Assembly: GCA_025084515.1 (NCBI GenBank)
Contig: JAJAGP010000237.1
Span: 372,001 to 436,000, forward strand
DNA: 64,000 bases
Source of the DNA: Ancistrus triradiatus
Lineage: Eukaryota > Chordata > Actinopteri > Siluriformes > Loricariidae
Direction: 5' to 3'
Part shown: piece by piece, positions 34,176 through 46,996 of the stretch
Layout: each line of letters starts with the position of its first letter
Position numbering within the stretch: the first letter of the stretch is position 1
Notes under the pieces: generated by a model
The model's database searches: none
What the model saw: only the letters and a program-made list of their open reading frames with translations
What the model was told of the DNA's origin: nothing
Position numbers and translations under genes: made by a program

Positions 34176-37100
34176 ACTCACTGTGTTAGTATGGCAATGA
34201 GTATATTTGGATTCTTAATATGGTATCTAATAATTAATTACTCTCAATGCTGTATAAAATGTGTTGTTGTCTGAGGGTCACTGAACTGTGTGAGAATGAC
34301 TGTACGCAGATTATGTGATTATTTATCAGCCTAGTCTCTGAACAATTTTCCCGAAATTTTTTGGCTAATGGATATGTGAACTGCACTGAATATATTTTGT
34401 CCCATGAGGTAAAACCATCAAATTAGAGATGATTTTCCAACACAAACCACATGAAATAACTGGTTTGGATAATGGCCTGTAGAAACACAGAGGATGACTA
34501 TTGTAGTAATTCCAGTTGTGGCTTATGTGTGTCATTACATAGTTGGGGGCACGGCAAAATATGAAATTAGATTTCTTATTTTACTGGACCAACTTGTAGT
34601 CCTTGAACTAATTGTTACCCTCTCTTAAATGGATGTTCCTTTTTTGGATCAATTTCATCAGAAAAGAACTAAGGTCACATTATCCCGTTTAAATCAAGGA
34701 CTTCCATTACAGTAATTTAAAAACAAAGAATGTGAGGTCTTAAATGTCAAATAATAGAAAATGATGAGGTCCCTGGAAATGTATCAAGTTTCTTATCAGC
34801 AGCTGTTTTGCTGACCTGCTAACTGCAGGCTTGGGTAGCTATGTGCTATTGTTTGTTGAAAATATAAATATGTGAATTGAGACATTGCATGATTAAGATT
34901 AATTTCTGTGACAAATGTGAGCTAATATATTAGTAATCTCTATCTAAGATGCTACAGTCTAGAGCCTACATTTCTTTTGAAGGTATGAGCGATAACTGCT
35001 GTGTGTCTGGAATTCTGCCCATAAGTATGAACTATAAATTCTTCTTCACATTTCCAGGATTTATGTTTGTCAATCAATCAGTTTCTCAATGTATTGCTTT
35101 TCAAATGTGTGTTTTCCTCATAGTTCAGATAACTGATGACACCTTATTCATTTCTGTATCTTGATTTGCAACATTTTTTGTTAACACAAACCAAAACTGT
35201 CAGGAATCTAAATATTTTCCTCATGTGTGTGGGTACTAAGACTTTACTCCCTACAACACAAACGACTCCATTGTCATCCTCATGTCTTGGTACAAACAAA
35301 GTGCAAGGCTGTTTGGAAAATATAGTAGCACTCTATGTAGATATGTAGAATCTATGGTTCAGCCATCCAGTTATTGTGATATTACCATGAAATGTCACAT
35401 GTTTTTTTTCCCAAACATGTTGAATGGCACAGGCATTTGATCAAAAGACTATTTGTATGCATGGCTGTATCTTTTTAAAAAGTCCATAGGTAGTGCACTA
35501 ATTTGACATATTATTTTGGACACAGAGCAGCACTGGGACATAGCCAAATGGAGGTCATGTTTTATGTCAGGCACTTCTGTAAGTCATTTGGGTAAGAGAG
35601 TCTGCAAAATACCATAACTCTAAACGTATTTTGACTTGTTTGGCGACTTCTAAAAAAAATCTACAAAAATATGATGAGAAAAACAAGGCTCAGTCTCTGA
35701 AACCTCCCAGTGTCTACTGTAGGGCTACCTGGTTTGCCATAATTATACACCAGGATGTTAGGGGGAATAATATATAATATTCACAAATATTCGCAGCCTG
35801 GAGTGCTAAGCCTTTGTGTTATTTAAGTATTTTCTTAGAATTAAAAAATAGTTCATCTCCAGTGTCTGCTTTATCGTGCAACCAGATAAATGGGTGCGAC
35901 CCTGACCAAGAAAAATGAAATGAATGAATGAAGATAAAAAACACTGGGTCTGAAGGAAATACTAAACATTGTATTGTTCATCATATATTATTATTTATGG
36001 TTGACTTGGGAAAATGAATTGTTAATATGTTTTTAAAATCAACAAACAAATTAAACAACCAAAAATGTGGCCCATAGATGAGAGTCTGAGAATCTCAGCA
36101 CAATATTACAGTGTCATTTTCTAAACATTTTAAACAGATTTTTTTTGCAGTAACATAATAGATGTCATACCAAATGATGGACTTGAAGTCAACAGAGTGA
36201 CACTGAATGAGAGGCTTGGTAAAGAAAGACTTAAGCATCTTAATTGTTTTTCTTTAGGCAAACATAATACCTGTGATTACTTACAACAAAGCAGTACTTT
36301 TTCCGTCTCCGTATTTCTCTTTTTGTCATTAATCTTTGACCGCAGGGACTTCCAAACAAGAGGCAAAAAACTATTGGTTACAGCACACCATACATAGTGC
36401 AGAGAATGCAGCTCTGGGGAGCAGACCCACAGAGCAGACAGCAGTAAATCTCTTCTACATGAAGACCCCTTTTTCCTGTACTGATATCACAGTCTCAGGT
36501 ACTAAATCTTTACAGCTAACTTAGGGCCATTAGAAGCAAATGCAGGGATTGCCGACTAATTGATAAGGTTACGATTTGAAACATTCTCCAAGGCTCTAAT
36601 TGAAAACATTAGGGATGAAGACTGGAGATGTCTGGGGAACGAGCACAGGGAATCGAAGGGGGTCTTTGATCTTGGAGCTTGTCTGCCATCCTGTTTTCCT
36701 TCAAAGTTTCCTGGATTGTTTCAGTAGACAGAGGCAGACTCTTGCGGACAGGATGTTAATGGATCGCTTAAAAGGGGCCTATTCTTTATGAGAAGGCTAA
36801 AGCGTTATCAGCTGGGTTAAAGACAGTCAGCATTTGCAGAAGGGAGTGAGGCCAGTGACAGATAACCCCGCTGAGTATTACAGTAGCATTGCTTGCCAAG
36901 AAAGTAACTGCACCACGCGGTGACGAAGGATGTGGACAAAACATTTCAGGCAGTCAGAAAGTAACTGGGATCAATTTGTTGGCTTGGTGTAAAACATGTA
37001 TATTCAGGAAATAATAGTCAAAATACAGTTACAATTTTGTTGATTTTGTAAAAATGGAAAAAACATTCCAGGAAACCAACCTAAATATTACACTATTCTG

Positions 37101-37539
37101 TAAATTTCACTCCTTACATTTTAAAACATATTGGAATGACATTAAACATAAACATTTGTATGTTTGTGCAGCTTTCAGACGATCCACTAGCATTTTTTGT
37201 AAGGACTCAGAACTTATTTTATTTGGTAATCGTACAATAAAATTTGCAGAAATATGCCATATTTAAATTTGTCTTTGACAGAAGCTTTGCTAAATTATTT
37301 CAGTTTAGAAAATCAACAAAACGTAATCTGAGTGAAGGTAGCCACATTCTTCTTAAGGTAAAACAAACTAAAGAGTGTGGGAAATGATTCAATAATTTGG
37401 ATATCAACTGATATGATGAACGCAAGAAATATGCAATCCATAGGAGCTTTAATTACAGAGGAATACAAATCTCACATCAGATAATGTTGAGATTACTGAA
37501 GATACTAAACAAATACATTTTCTGTTTGATAGAAATGTT
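34176..37539. other. 3.4 kb unique DNA
   Basis: No transposon recognised apart from short SINE scraps near 35575-35630 (taagtcatttgggtaagaga) and 35890-35932 (gcgaccctgaccaag). The 36290-36960 part is more complex and GC-balanced and may be conserved non-coding DNA. A stretch near 34395-34480 resembles 38030-38110 (see findings). No coding signal. Confidence 0.45.
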
Positions 37540-37965
37540 ATGTTTTATTAACAAATGTTATTAATTTAATATTTTGTGTACAATGTATATTAGAAAATAC
37601 ATTTTTATGACAAATGGTAAAATGTGTATAAATGTATACTTAGAATTAATATATCTGAGGTCCCCTGTAATGTTATTTAAACATATTAAAACATATCTGT
37701 AAATATGATTATTTATTAGCCTTATTTATTTTCAGAACAAATTTCCTGTCCAGCATATTAGATTGTCATATTTTTTACTATATCTGATTTGCTCCTGCTT
37801 ATTCCTATGGGTTTAAAGGTTTGATTTCCTGATTGCCCTGTGCATGGCTTACAAACTGTATTTCATTGTCATTTTTGATTATAAGAGAATATATTTCATA
37901 GACTTAGATCTGTTATTTGGATAAAGACATGTGCCCTAAAGGTCAAATGGGCCCTATAGACACAG
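37540..37965 (+). repeat. diverged local duplication, left copy
   Basis: Shares ordered blocks with 38998-39420: acaaatggtaaaa, ttcctgtccagcatatt, gatttcctgattgccctgtg plus catggctta, then gttatttggataaagac and cctaaaggtcaaatg. Spacing is about 1.45 kb throughout. No function inferred. Confidence 0.5.
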
Positions 37966-38997
37966 ACATTTTGGCGAAGGCTCACTATCCTTTTGATTTA
38001 TGATTTGATTTCCTGATTACACTGGGCACCTTTTGTCTCATAAGGTAAGATCATCAAACTAGAGCTTCTTCTCTAAGGTGGACCAGATGAAATAGATTGT
38101 TTGGATACAAGCCCAAAGAGCTGTAAGCTTGTCATTGCTAAAGCAGTACAAAAGCCCTATCGTAACACACCAAATCACTTTCAAACCGTTGCTTATGTGG
38201 GTTTTTCTGCAGTTTACACATTTGTGGGGTTGGACAAAACATTTCCTAATTTATTGGATCTTGAAAACAAACCAAAAAGTCAAAGCAGACTGCGGGCCTT
38301 GTTTTCCTCCTCTATCTGTACTGCAGAATCACTGCACGACATTTTTTTTCCTTTATCTCTGTCTTAGCAATATGAAAACAACTCCAGAAGTCACTGCTTT
38401 TCCTCACCAATGACCACCATGATACACGCGCATCAAACATGCTGTAAAACATACAGCCACGCTGTAATCTGCAGAGAAACTCCTGTGTGTGTCTTTGCTT
38501 AGATTATGTCTCATCAAACTTTCTAAGATCCTCCATACTAAACATAATGCCTGCTTTGATCTGGAACACAAGCAGCAAACTCTTCTATGAAACTGTGTAC
38601 TCTGATTATAATAGCTGCTTCGAATAGAGCATTAACAGCAATGATTCAAGTAATGGCCATGCATGCTCTGGGTGCACAGCAAAATATGAATCACCAAGCT
38701 CTCAGGGTACTGGAGCACAGTTGGCTTTGATAATGCAATTCCAAATCACAGTTGGCTTTGAGCAGAAACATTTACTTTAGACATTTTTTTTGTTTGCGTG
38801 TCAAAGTCCCATCCATTCCAATGGCTCTGAATTATAGTGGAGATCATGCTGTTCCAGCATGAAATGGTGCCTGCAACAGAAAGATCAGATTTCATGAATT
38901 TTGCTCTTTCATCCTTATGAAATAAATATGTGCGCCGTCTCCAAAACTTATGAACGGGGACCCGTTCTTCTCGTTTTAGGTTTGTAAAGTAAGCATA
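37966..38997. other. unique non-coding DNA
   Basis: Open frames of about 90 codons at 38101-38413 overlap each other and lack domain or splice support. Confidence 0.45.
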
Positions 38998-39420
38998 TTA
39001 TTTTTCATTGTGTTTGGAATATACTGAAAATAAATATTTGATTTGAAGCACAAATGGTAAAAATATTGCTTAAATTTGGGCCATAGTGCTCTGAGTATTA
39101 ACATATTTGAGATGTCTGCACAATTATTTGAACACGACGCTACAACATACTTTTAACTACGATTGTCTGTGTTTGTTTTAAGATTTTATTTTCCTGTCCA
39201 GTATATTTGGTACAGATGATTTTTGATAAAGGACACCTAAACTGCTCACTCCATCTCTGTTGTATAGTTTGATTCCCTTATTGCACTGTGCATGGTTTAT
39301 GTATGGCACATAGGTGCTCATAGAGTGTTTTTTGACCTTCAGAAATTGAAACTCATACACTTTGTGGTGTTATTTGGATAAGGATGCAGAAATTTGCCTA
39401 AAGGCAAATGAGTCTAACCT
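38998..39420 (+). repeat. diverged local duplication, right copy
   Basis: Contains acaaatggtaaaaatattgc, ttcctgtccagtatatt, ttcccttattgcactgtgca plus tggttta, gttatttggataaggatgca and cctaaaggcaaatga, colinear with 37540-37965. Confidence 0.5.
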
Positions 39421-41489
39421 GCTCATGATGGCATGGCGGCAGAGCTGCACATTCCCTGAGGTCTTCACACTTTAATTGGCCCGGTGCCATGGTCCCTGAG
39501 TGGCTGGGGATCAATGGGCTGCATGGGTAGTGCAGTGGCAGTGACCCGTAGAGCTGGAATCTCCCTGAGCGTCTGTTTCTCCCTCTTGGCCTCACACCCC
39601 TGCCAGGGATTGGGGGGCTTGGTGGAGCCCACTCGCTCCAGTCAAACAGGCGCTAGCAAAGCCAGAGTCAATAAGTGAACCTGAGCCATGATCCGTTTTG
39701 CTATCAAATCTCAACATCCTGCATTATATACATCTCATTAGCTCTCTCATCATGGGTCCTTTAGGAAAGAATAGCAAATGTGTGTATAGCATAGCAGACA
39801 CAATACAATAGTACAATTTTGCTATGGTACACATTGTGATCTGCATTCCAGTGTTTTGATCCTTAAACTTTTTAAGACTTATCAGTTCTAATTCCATTAC
39901 AGAACTGAAAAACTCCATATCTACCTAATACCTCTTAAAAGGTGGACATGCGGTTTGCTTTTGAACCTATAACTCGACTTTAATGTGGGTCAGTATGGAG
40001 GTGTACTTCAGAGGTGTGGGATGATATTACAGCCTGAGAGAGAGTGTGTTTGCTCTCTGCTTATTATGGAGAGGAGCCAGTCTTCTCAGAGGCCACGGGG
40101 GGAAGATGGCAGTGCTGATAGCGGCCACATGGGTTCCATCAGGGTAATTGAAGCAGTCTGCCCTGCACCAAACCGGAGCCCTGAAGGACGCGACAAAACC
40201 AATTGATTTAAAGGCAATGTAGCCCGTGCTCAAAAGATGACATTTTTATTAACATCCCATAATGCAAAGCAGGGCTGGTTATGGCCTTGTAGGTGTCCCC
40301 TGAATAATCTTTATTTCTTACTTTTACATGATTAGAGAAAACGATTGGCGTACATACCGCAGGCTTAGAGGAATGGAACTTCATGCTGGGAACAGCAAAC
40401 GGATATGATGATACCACAGATGATACGATGATACAACAGATTCCCAGGGCAGCTTAAATAAAAGGAATGATAAGAAATATTGATGTCCTTGCTATCTTTT
40501 TGAAAATCATCAAAGGAAAAGCATTTCTTATTTCCACATAACCCAAAATGATACCCCTACTTATGACGAATCAGTAAGTGGAATATGATCAAGGTTAAGC
40601 CTACAAAGACATTCTAATTTTGGCCTGCCTTAATGCTTCATTCTTTCTCCGCATTCATCTTTCAAGCCTGAAGAAAACGATAAGTGTGTCTGTGTTTTCA
40701 CAATATATATTGCAGAGTGACATAACAATAAAGGCTTTTATAAACACTGCTCAGTTCAGGAGGATTACTGTGGGGCCTTTTCTGAATAGAGATATTACAT
40801 TCATGCCAGGTTAAACAAGCAGCGGTCAAAACAAGCTGTCGACCCAAACTATCTCTAATTGTACATCGTTTCTTTTATGCTCCACATTGGACATTGTAGA
40901 AGACGAGGAAGGGGTAGAGAGGGCTCCCATCTTTGGCCTGTATATTGCTCAGAGCTTTTGTCCTGTGGATCGTCTGGCTCCAGACCTCAGAAACCGTAAT
41001 TACATGTCTGCAAAAACCACATACAATACCAGAGTAACAAGGCAGCTTATCACTCGGGACTCTCCATGCAGGCTTTGTGTTTATTTTGCACCTCTCAGTG
41101 TATCTTATGCCTAATGTAAATGTAAACATACTTCGGGCTTATTTACTGTAACAAATAAAGCAAACAATGAAACAAGGAATGCCAGATATGTTTCCTTTGG
41201 ATGAAATGGAGCACTCAGAATAGAAAAGCGGATTTCGTCACCGTGTTTTGTGAGTAAAATCAAAAAGCACCATTTACCATGTAACATCATTTTAAAAATG
41301 ATTTCCAAAATCAATTTCCAAAAACTTAGAGAAAGCTGGTTTTAAACTGACCCACAAAATGTTTAATATAGATACTAGATCATTCATATGTGCATATTTA
41401 CCAAAAACACCAACAAACAAAAAAACCCTTCATCATGCACATGTATTTAAATATTTAATACATCTATAAAATAGCACGTTTTTATTATC
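39421..41489. other. 2 kb unique DNA, possible regulatory
   Basis: No transposon. The 39400-39680 and 40020-40240 parts are GC-balanced (ggtccctgagtggctgggga, gaggccacggggggaagatg) and may be conserved. No convincing exon. Confidence 0.45.

Positions 41490-41540
<51 letters not shown>
41490..41540. repeat. (TA)n microsatellite
   Basis: About 25 uninterrupted TA units. Confidence 0.97.
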
Positions 41541-41542
<2 letters not shown>

Positions 41543-41807
41543 ACATAAGCTGGACCTCACCTTGTATTTACTTCCTCGTGTGCTGTAGCACAAGACCATT
41601 AAAGTCTTTTAGTCCATAATAAGACATGACACACAAAGGAAAACATACAACCAAGGTCAAATGTGGTACTCATTAACTTAATGAATGCCCCATGAGGACA
41701 CTAGCGCACTGTTCTGACAGGGCACTCCACGTGAAACTGAGGCAAAAAAATAAACTATATTTGCCATATATGTGCTGGCTACACTTTGTAGTGTATCCAG
41801 TGACTTA

Positions 41808-41810
<3 letters not shown>

Positions 41811-41856
<46 letters not shown>
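41811..41856. repeat. (TA)n microsatellite at a Tc1 insertion
   Basis: About 23 TA units running straight into the left terminus of Tc1 family B copy 2, so the element's TA target duplication is part of the tract. Confidence 0.97.
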
Positions 41857-41859
<3 letters not shown>

Positions 41860-43402
41860 TGGGGCAATAAAGTATTTAGTCAGTCACTGATTGTGCAAGT
41901 TCTCCAACTTAGAAAGATGAGAGAGGTCTGTAATTTTCATCATAGGTAAACTTCAACTATGAGAGACAAAATGAGGAAACAAAATCCAGGAAATCACATT
42001 GTAGGATTTTTAAAGAATTTAATTGTAAATCATGGTGGAAAATAAGTATTTGGTCACCCACAAACAAGCAAGATTTCTGGCTCTCACAGACCTGTAACTT
42101 CTTCTTTAAGAAGCGCTTCTGTCCTCCACTCGTTACCTGTATTAATGGCACCTGTTTGAGCTCGCTATCTGTATAAAAGACACCTGTCTACAGCCTCAAA
42201 CAGTCAGACTCCGAACTCCCCCATGGCCAAGACCAAAGAGCTGTCGAAGGACACCAGGAAGAAAATTGTAGAACTGCACCAGGCTGGGAAGAGTGAATCT
42301 ACAGTAGGCAAGCAGGTTGGTGTGAATAAATCAACTGGGAGCAATTGCAAGACATACAAGCCCATTGATAATCTCCCTCAATCTGGGGCCCCACACAAGA
42401 TCTCATCTCGTGGGGTCAAAATGATCATGGGAACGGTGAGCAAAAATCCCAGAACTACATGGAGGGACCTGATGAATGACCTGCAGAGAGCTGGGACCAA
42501 AGTAACAAAGGCTACCATCAGTAACACAGTACGCCGAGAGGGACTCAGATACTGCAGTGCCAGGCGTGCCCCCCTGCTTAAGCCAGTACATGTCCAGGCC
42601 TGTCTGAAGTTTGCCAGAGAGCATAGAAGACGATTGGGAGAATATTAAGTGGTCAGATGAAACTAAAATAGAATTTTTTGGTAAAAACTCAACTGGAGGA
42701 AAAAGGATGCTGAGTTGCATCCCAAGAACACCATACCTACTGTGAAGCATGGGGGTGGAAACATCATGCATTGGGGCTGTTTTTCTGCAGAGGGGACAGG
42801 ACAACTGATCCGTGTTAAGGGAAGAATGAACGGGGCCATGTATCATGAGATTTTAAGCCAAAACCTCCTTCCATCAGTGAGAGCATTGAAGATGGAACGT
42901 GGCTGGGTCTTCCAGCATCACAAGGATCCCAAACGCACCGCTTGGGCAACAAAGAAGTGGCTCCATAAAAAGCATTTCAAGGTCCTGGAGTGGCCTAGCC
43001 AGTCTCCAGACCTCAACCCCATAGAAAATGTGTGGAGGAAGTTGAAAGTCCGTGTTGCCCCAAAACATCACTGCTCTAGAGGAGATCTGCATGGAGGAAT
43101 GGGCCAAAATACCAGCTACAGTGTGTGCCAACCCGGTGAAGACTTACAGGAAACGATTGACCTCTGTCATTGCCAACAAAGGTTATGTCACAAAGTATTG
43201 AGCTCAACTTTTGTTTTTGATCAAATACTTATTTTCCACCATAATTTAAATTGTCACCATAATGTGATTTCCTGAATTTTTTTCTCATTTTGTCTCTCAT
43301 AGTTGAAGTGTACCTATGATGAAAATTACAGACCTCTCTCATCTTTCTAAGTAGGAGAACTTGCACAATCAGTGGCTGACTAAATACTTTTTTGCCCCAC
43401 TG
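41857..43402 (+). mobile_element. Tc1 family B transposon, copy 2
   Basis: A complete-ended element of 1546 bp. The left end is cagtggggcaataaagtatt and the right end closes aatacttttttgccccactg, followed by TA (43403-43404). Inverted similarity continues inward (gagagaggtctgtaattttc against the reverse of gaaaattacagacctctctc). One transposase gene lies on the plus strand. It is the reference copy for family B here; the 7400 copy has lost its right end. Confidence 0.95.
42223..43201 (+). pseudogene. Tc1 family B transposase, catalytic Asp lost
   Basis: DD34E transposase with an intact start and a 141-codon open N-terminus: MAKTKELSKDTRKKIVELHQ, a paired-type helix-turn-helix (HQAGKSESTVGKQVGVNKST) and a second DNA-binding part (GTVSKNPRTTWRDLMNDLQR, ATISNTVRREGL). 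A deletion shifts the frame near 42635. WSDETKIE survives at about 42650. The second long frame (42715 on) reads [20 protein letters not shown], then [13 protein letters not shown]. The second catalytic Asp (FQHDNDPKH in copy 1) is therefore His. The Glu is kept ([10 protein letters not shown]), 34 residues after that position, confirming DD34E spacing. Inactive by frameshift and by the Asp-to-His change. Confidence 0.93.
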
Positions 43403-43454
43403 TACATGCAGTGTGTGTTTGTGTTTTTGTGTGCATGTGTGTGTATACACAATA

Positions 43455-43735
43455 TGGGTGTCACAGTGGCACCCAGAGATCCCTGGTTCGATTGTGACCT
43501 TGGACTCTGACCAGGTGGAGTTTGCATATCTTCTCTGTGTCCTCTTTTGTTTACTCTGGGTACTCCGGTTTTCTCCCACATTCCAAAGACATGCATTAGG
43601 ATAACTGCTCTCTCTAAATTGGCCCAGGCTGAATGTGTATGACTACTATTGGTATGACGTTGCTTCTGTTACTATAGCCGTTGATGCTGATGCGACATTA
43701 AATATGCAAATAAACAAACAAGCAAACAAATATAT
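43455..43735 (+). repeat. SINE-B repeat
   Basis: Head gggtgtcacagtggcaccca, then gatccctggttcgattgtga (B-box-like), aggtggagtttgcatatctt, ctccggttttctcccacatt and ccaaagacatgc. The end ttgatgctgatgcgacatta plus aataaac matches the copy at 3575. Confidence 0.7.
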
Positions 43736-43835
43736 ACACACACTTAAATTACATTAAAACTCTGAACAGACCAAAAAACTAATAAGAGTAATCAACCAGG
43801 TATAACAGCACATGTTAACCACAGGGATACATTTG

Positions 43836-44269
43836 ACAGGAAGTGAACAGTCAGTTCCTGTAGTTAATGTGTTGAATGTGGGGGAAATGTAAAGACCAGA
43901 GTCACTTTAACAAAGGAAAATCCATTATGGCCAGACGATTATGTCGGCACATCTCCTAAACAATAAGCTTTGTGGGGTGCTCTCAGTAAGCAGTGTTGGG
44001 TACATACTGACGGTGGTCCAAGGAGGGACAAACCATGAACTGGTGTTGGTGACCAAGGCTCATCGTTTTCTGAAAGAATTGAATCCTATTTTGTCGGGTC
44101 TGAGTGGACAGAAAAGCTATAATCACAGAAGTGTTTAATGCTGCCTAGTCGCAGACAACTCAGAGTGCTCACCATACTAACCCCTGTATAATGTGAAAAG
44201 TACCTACAATGGGAATGCGAGTGTCAGTAGTGCACCCCACCACTTCTCTATTGCAGAAGAGCAATGGAA
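43836..44269 (+). pseudogene. Tc1 family C N-terminal fragment
   Basis: Plus-strand transposase start of family C. The leader gaagtgaacagtcagttcct and the frame pieces MARRLCRHIS, CGVLSVSSVG and TVVQGGTNHELVLVTKAHRF correspond to the helix-turn-helix half. It also holds gtcgcagacaactcagagtg and accatactaacccctgt as in the middle of the gene. Sequence stops at agagcaatggaag, exactly where the LINE tail begins (44271). The remaining two thirds of the gene is not found on the far side of the LINE near 49790. Broken by stops and truncation. Confidence 0.75.
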
Positions 44270-45179
44270 GGAGTCAAGTCAGATTTTTTTATATAACGCT
44301 GTTTACAGTGTAGCATTGTCTCAAAGCAACTTTACAATTTTAGATTATCTTCTAATATTTACGTCCATTGCCAAATTGAGCAAACCTAGGGTGACAGTGG
44401 CAAGGAAAAACTCCCTAACTGTTGTGAGGAAGAAACCTTGGGAGGACTATGACTCAAAAAGGAACCCAACCTCTTTGGGTGGCGTAGATTATAAATGTAA
44501 GAGTGAAATTAAATAATGTAATCAAATATGTCTTATAGTAATAGTTCAAGTAAAATAATATAAAAAATATGCATACTGGCTTTATGTAGTCCGATACACA
44601 AAGTCACTCTACGATCTTGAGTCCTCGGCAGGAAAGTCCTTGGCCGCACTTCATCCCCAGTAAACCGGAGGATGCAGAGAGTTACTGTCCTCTGGTGTGG
44701 CCCTGGGCATGGTGGAGCTGGAGCTGATGACAGAAACAACTTGTGGAGCTGAAGCGGATGAACATCTTAGTGTGTGGGGCTGGAACATGTACAGGAACAC
44801 AAGCTCGGAGAGAAAGCAGAAAATGTAGGTATTTGTTAAGAGCACAGAGTCTATTAATAATCATTGATGCCATGTGTAGCATGAGACTCCGGCAGCATTA
44901 GCTATAGCAGAATAGCTAAAAAGAGGACAACCAGAAGGTAACATAGTCAAAAGTGTTCACATGAGACATCAACAACCCACCTCCCCAGCAATCAACAACC
45001 CTGAATGACCGCACCTGGGAGGCAAGAAGACAGCAACCCAACATCCCTGATCACCACAAAACTCTTTGACTATAAACCCCTGGCTCTGCCCTTAGTCTAA
45101 GTCAAGATCAAGTGGACCAAAGCCCAGCCCAGCCAGACCGCCCACCAGACACTCAAGTCATGCATCGCAGTCTAGTCAA

Positions 45180-45418
45180 AAGTCTGTGTAAATAAGTATG
45201 TCTTTAGCCTAGACTTAAAAATTTGGAGAGTGTCAGAATCTCAAACTAAAGTGGGAAGTTTATTCCATAGTTGGAGGGCCATGTACAGTATGAAAAAGCC
45301 TTTCCTCCTGCTGTGACTTTTTTAATTCTAGGAACTAAAAGAAGTCCTGCAGCCTGCAAGCAAAGTAGACTGTAAGACACTAAGAGTTCACTCAGATACT
45401 GTGGGGCCAGGCCATGTA
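45180..45418 (-). pseudogene. LINE ORF2 C-terminus beyond the Tc1
   Basis: The RT gene resumes on the far side of the Tc1: LHGLAPQYLSELL, then GLLLVPRIKKVTAGGKAFSY on the minus strand. These follow directly on the FHIDYKII-type sequence just upstream of the Tc1 (47000-47040), so the insertion interrupted a continuous gene. The C-terminal KLWNxLP block is replaced by frameshifted sequence. The stop lies near 45180 and the 3' untranslated region follows. Confidence 0.8.
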
Positions 45419-46994
45419 CAGTGGTGCTTGAAAGTTTGTGAACCCTTTAGAATTTTCTGTATTTCTGCATAAATATGAACCTAGAACATCATCAGATCTT
45501 CACACAAGTCGTAAAAGTAGACAAAGAGAACCCAGTTAAACAATGAGACAAAAATAGTATAATTGGTCATTTATTTATTGAAGAAAATAATCCAATATTA
45601 CATATTAGTGAGTGGCAAAAGTATGTGGACCTCTAGGATTAGCAGTTAATTTGAAGGTGAAATTAGAGTCAGGTGTTTTCAATCAATGGGATGGCAATCA
45701 GGTGCGAGTGGGCACCCTGTTTTATTTAAAGAACAGGGATCTATCAAAGTCTGCTTTTCACAACACATTTTTGTGGAAGTGTATCACCGCACGAACAAAG
45801 ATTTCTGAGGACGTCAGAAAAAGACTCGTTGATGCTCATCAGGCTGGAAAAGGTTACAAAACCATCTCTGAAAAGTTTGGACTCCACCAATCCACAGAGT
45901 CAGACAGACTGTGTACAAATGGAGGACATTCCAGACCATTGTTACCCTCCCCAGGAGTGGTCGACCAACAAAGACCACTCCAAGAGCAAGGCGTATAATA
46001 GTTGGCAAGGTCACAAATGACCCAGGGTAACTTCTAAACAACTGAAGACCTCTCTCACATTGAGTCCACCATCAGAAGAACACTGAACAACAATGGTGTG
46101 CATGGCAGGGTTGCAAAAAGAAATCCGCTGCTCTCCAAAAAGAACATTGCTGCTCATCTGCAGTTTGCTAAAGATCATGTGGACAAGCCAGAAGGCTATT
46201 GGAAGAATGTTTTGTGGACGGATGAGACCAAAATAGAACTTACTGGTTTAAAAAAAAAGCGTTATGTTTGGAGAAAGGAAAACACTGCATTCCAGCATAA
46301 GAACCTTATCCCATCTGTGAAACATGGTGGTGGTAGTATCATGGTTTGGGCCTGTTTTGCTGCATCTGGGCCAGGACGGCTTGCCAACATTGATAAAACA
46401 ATGAATTCTAAATTATATCAGAGAATTCTAAAGGAAAATGTCAGGATATCTGTCCATAAACTGAATCTCAAGAGAAGGTGGGTCATGCAGCAAGACAACA
46501 ACCTTAAGCACACAAGTCGTTCTACCAAAGAATGGTTAAAGAAGAATAAAGTTAATGTTTTAGAATGGCCAAGTCAAAATCCTGACCTTAATCCAAACAA
46601 AATGTTGTGGAAGGACCTGAAACGAGCAGGAAACCCACCAACATCCCAGAGCCGAAGCTGTTCTGTATGGAGGAATGGGCTAAAATTCCTCCAAGGCGGT
46701 GTGCAGGACTGATCAACAGTTACAGGAAATGTTTAGTTGCAGTTATTGCTGCACAGGGTGGTCACACCAGATACTGACAGCAAAGGTTCACATACTTTTG
46801 CCACTCACTAATATGTAATATTGGATCATTTTCCTCAATAAAGAAATTATCAAGTACATGTTTGTCTCATTTGTTTAACTGGGTTCTCTTTATCTACATT
46901 TAGATCTTGTGTGAAAATCTGATTATGTTTTAGGTCATATTTATGCAGAAATATAAAAATTCTAAAGGGTTCACAAAGTTTCAAGCATGACGTG
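45419..46994 (+). mobile_element. Tc1 family A transposon, copy 2, inside the LINE
   Basis: A 1576-bp complete-ended element. The left end is cagtggtgcttgaaagtttg after TA (45417-45418). The right end reads caaagtttcaagcatgacgtg before TA (46995-46996), slightly decayed from the expected caccactg. It sits in the reverse-transcriptase gene of the LINE, at a TA in the LHGLAP-coding stretch, and is oriented opposite to the LINE. It is therefore younger than the LINE insertion. Confidence 0.95.
45786..46778 (+). pseudogene. Tc1 family A transposase, Glu-to-Lys, no start
   Basis: DD34E transposase. The start codon position (45786-45788) is ACC instead of ATG. The N-terminal helix-turn-helix is readable: ARTKISEDVRKRLVDAHQAG, then KGYKTISEKFGLHQST. 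A frameshift follows. From 46098 a 204-codon frame carries MHGRVAKRNPLLSKKNIAAH, the first catalytic block NVLWTDETKIEL (Asp kept), VKHGGGSIMVWACFAASGPG, VMQQDNNLKHTS (second Asp kept) and PDLNPNKMLWKDLKR. The third catalytic residue, Glu in the family, is Lys here (AAA), exactly 34 residues after the second Asp. Otherwise this is the best-preserved family A catalytic domain in the window. It is inactive. Confidence 0.93.
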
Positions 46995-46996
46995 TA

